Shown here piece by piece: positions 63,424 through 64,000 of a stretch of DNA of 64,000 nt; within the stretch, counting starts at the first letter, position 1, and the number at the start of each line of letters is the position of its first letter. A model generated the notes under the pieces. The model was not told the DNA's origin, made no database searches, and saw nothing but the letters and a program-made list of their open reading frames with translations. The position numbers were made by a program, and so were the translations under genes. Source of the DNA: Pseudomonas sp. GM41(2012) (lineage in GTDB: Bacteria > Pseudomonadota > Gammaproteobacteria > Pseudomonadales > Pseudomonadaceae); the NCBI RefSeq assembly GCF_000282315.2, contig NZ_AKJN02000006.1, positions 62,001-126,000 on the forward strand, read 5' to 3'.

Positions 63424-64000
63424 TCAAAGCCAGGCTTTGATCCGGGCTTTGACAGCCTCAGTCGAAATGCCGTAACGATCGTGCAGCGTCGGCAAGGCCC
63501 CGGCATCCAGAAATGCATCGGGTAATGCAATCTGCCTGTAGGTCGGCGTCACGCCATTGCGCAGCAACACGCCGGCGACTGCCTCGCCCAGTCCACCAAT
63601 AATGGAGCTGTTTTCTGCGGTGACCACCAGGCGACCAGGTTTGCGGGCTTCAGCCAGAATGGTTTGCTCATCCAGCGGTTTGATCGTCGGCACGTGCAGC
63701 ACGGCAACATCAACCCCGTCCGCTTGCAGCTCTTTTGCAGCCTCCAATGCACGCATGGTCATCAAGCCGGTGGAGATGATCAGAACATCGTTGCCGGTAC
63801 GCAGGGTCTTGGCTTTGCCGATCTCGAATTTGTAGCCGTACTCGTCCAGTACCAGCGGCACATTTCCGCGTAGCAAGCGCATGTAAACCGGGCCTTGGTG
63901 CGCTGCGATGGCGGGCACGGCCTGTTCGATTTCAAGTGCATCGCACGGGTCGACGATCATCAGGTTGGGCATGGCGCGGAAGATTGCCAGATCATCTGTA
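63424..64000 (-). CDS. transketolase C-terminal subunit, partial (5' end beyond window)
   Basis: The frame is open through the right edge; the codons before MPNLMIVDP continue as TDDLAIFRA, so the ATG at 63972 is internal. The visible 190 or so residues comprise part of the pyrimidine-binding domain (PNLMIVDPCDALEIEQAVPA, GPVYMRLLRG) and the C-terminal domain (VLIISTGLMTMRALEAAKEL, LVVTAENSSIIGGLGEAVAG). This matches the split transketolases found in catabolic operons, where N- and C-terminal halves are separate genes. It transfers two-carbon units with thiamine diphosphate. Confidence 0.85.
   Translation of the reverse strand, partial: TDDLAIFRAMPNLMIVDPCDALEIEQAVPAIAAHQGPVYMRLLRGNVPLVLDEYGYKFEIGKAKTLRTGNDVLIISTGLMTMRALEAAKELQADGVDVAVLHVPTIKPLDEQTILAEARKPGRLVVTAENSSIIGGLGEAVAGVLLRNGVTPTYRQIALPDAFLDAGALPTLHDRYGISTEAVKARIKAWL

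Overview
The window reads as chromosome of a fluorescent-group Pseudomonas. Supporting this are the high GC of most genes, a Pseudomonas-type acetyl-CoA synthetase, a PfkB fructokinase of the Pseudomonas mannitol-pathway type, an RND efflux operon, and two copies of the 18-base tRNA-Gly attachment core used by ICEclc/PAGI-2-type elements. It looks like accessory sequence built in layers: several broken genes lie at module boundaries, and no intact tRNA, rRNA, CRISPR array, integrase or transposase is visible.

Layout. 0-3.2 kb: the DNA-binding half of a GlxA/AraC-type regulator, a possible 57-aa membrane peptide, a TonB-dependent siderophore receptor behind a Fur-like site, and the tail of a DUF4198 gene. 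3.15-17.8 kb is bracketed by two ~110-bp direct repeats. It holds a sugar module (PfkB fructokinase, FrcK-like kinase, ribose/fructose-type ABC importer, LacI regulator with two large perfect palindromes, phosphoglucose isomerase, LamB-type porin) and a small LysR/VOC/SnoaL/NodB-deacetylase group. Much of the sugar module has visibly lower GC than its surroundings. The genes fit fructose uptake, phosphorylation and conversion to glucose-6-phosphate for the Entner-Doudoroff pathway.

17.6-54.0 kb is bracketed by two 60-bp direct repeats (57/60 identical) that end in the tRNA-Gly core. It carries an aldehyde dehydrogenase and then two divergent operons. The leftward operon is D-threonine-aldolase-like enzyme, RidA, three-subunit opine-oxidase-type dehydrogenase, GNAT. 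The rightward operon is HAD hydrolase, FAD amine oxidase, complete oligopeptide-type ABC importer with fused ATPases, a second three-subunit oxidase, and an ArgE-like deacylase. The two oxidase sets form an inverted repeat with a nearly identical core. A chemoreceptor and a semialdehyde dehydrogenase/tartrate-dehydrogenase pair follow. Next come a class V aminotransferase, an orphan TatA, a bicupin, a second GNAT, GhrA-type reductase, GabT-type transaminase, HAD, Lrp regulator and acs. The theme is import, oxidation and deamination of an amino-acid conjugate, opine or D-amino acid, with the carbon directed to central metabolism; the actual substrate cannot be read from the sequence.

53.4-55.9 kb is scarred: a start-less cyclic-nucleotide-binding remnant, the att site with a perfect bidirectional terminator, a LacI helix-turn-helix remnant, a desaturase-like fragment and an orphan rhizopine/ribose-type binding protein of low GC. 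56-63.3 kb is an RND efflux operon (adaptor, pump, outer-membrane factor, then a Qnr/McbG-like pentapeptide protein) under a divergent TetR regulator with a 20-bp palindrome. The right edge cuts through a transketolase C-terminal subunit.
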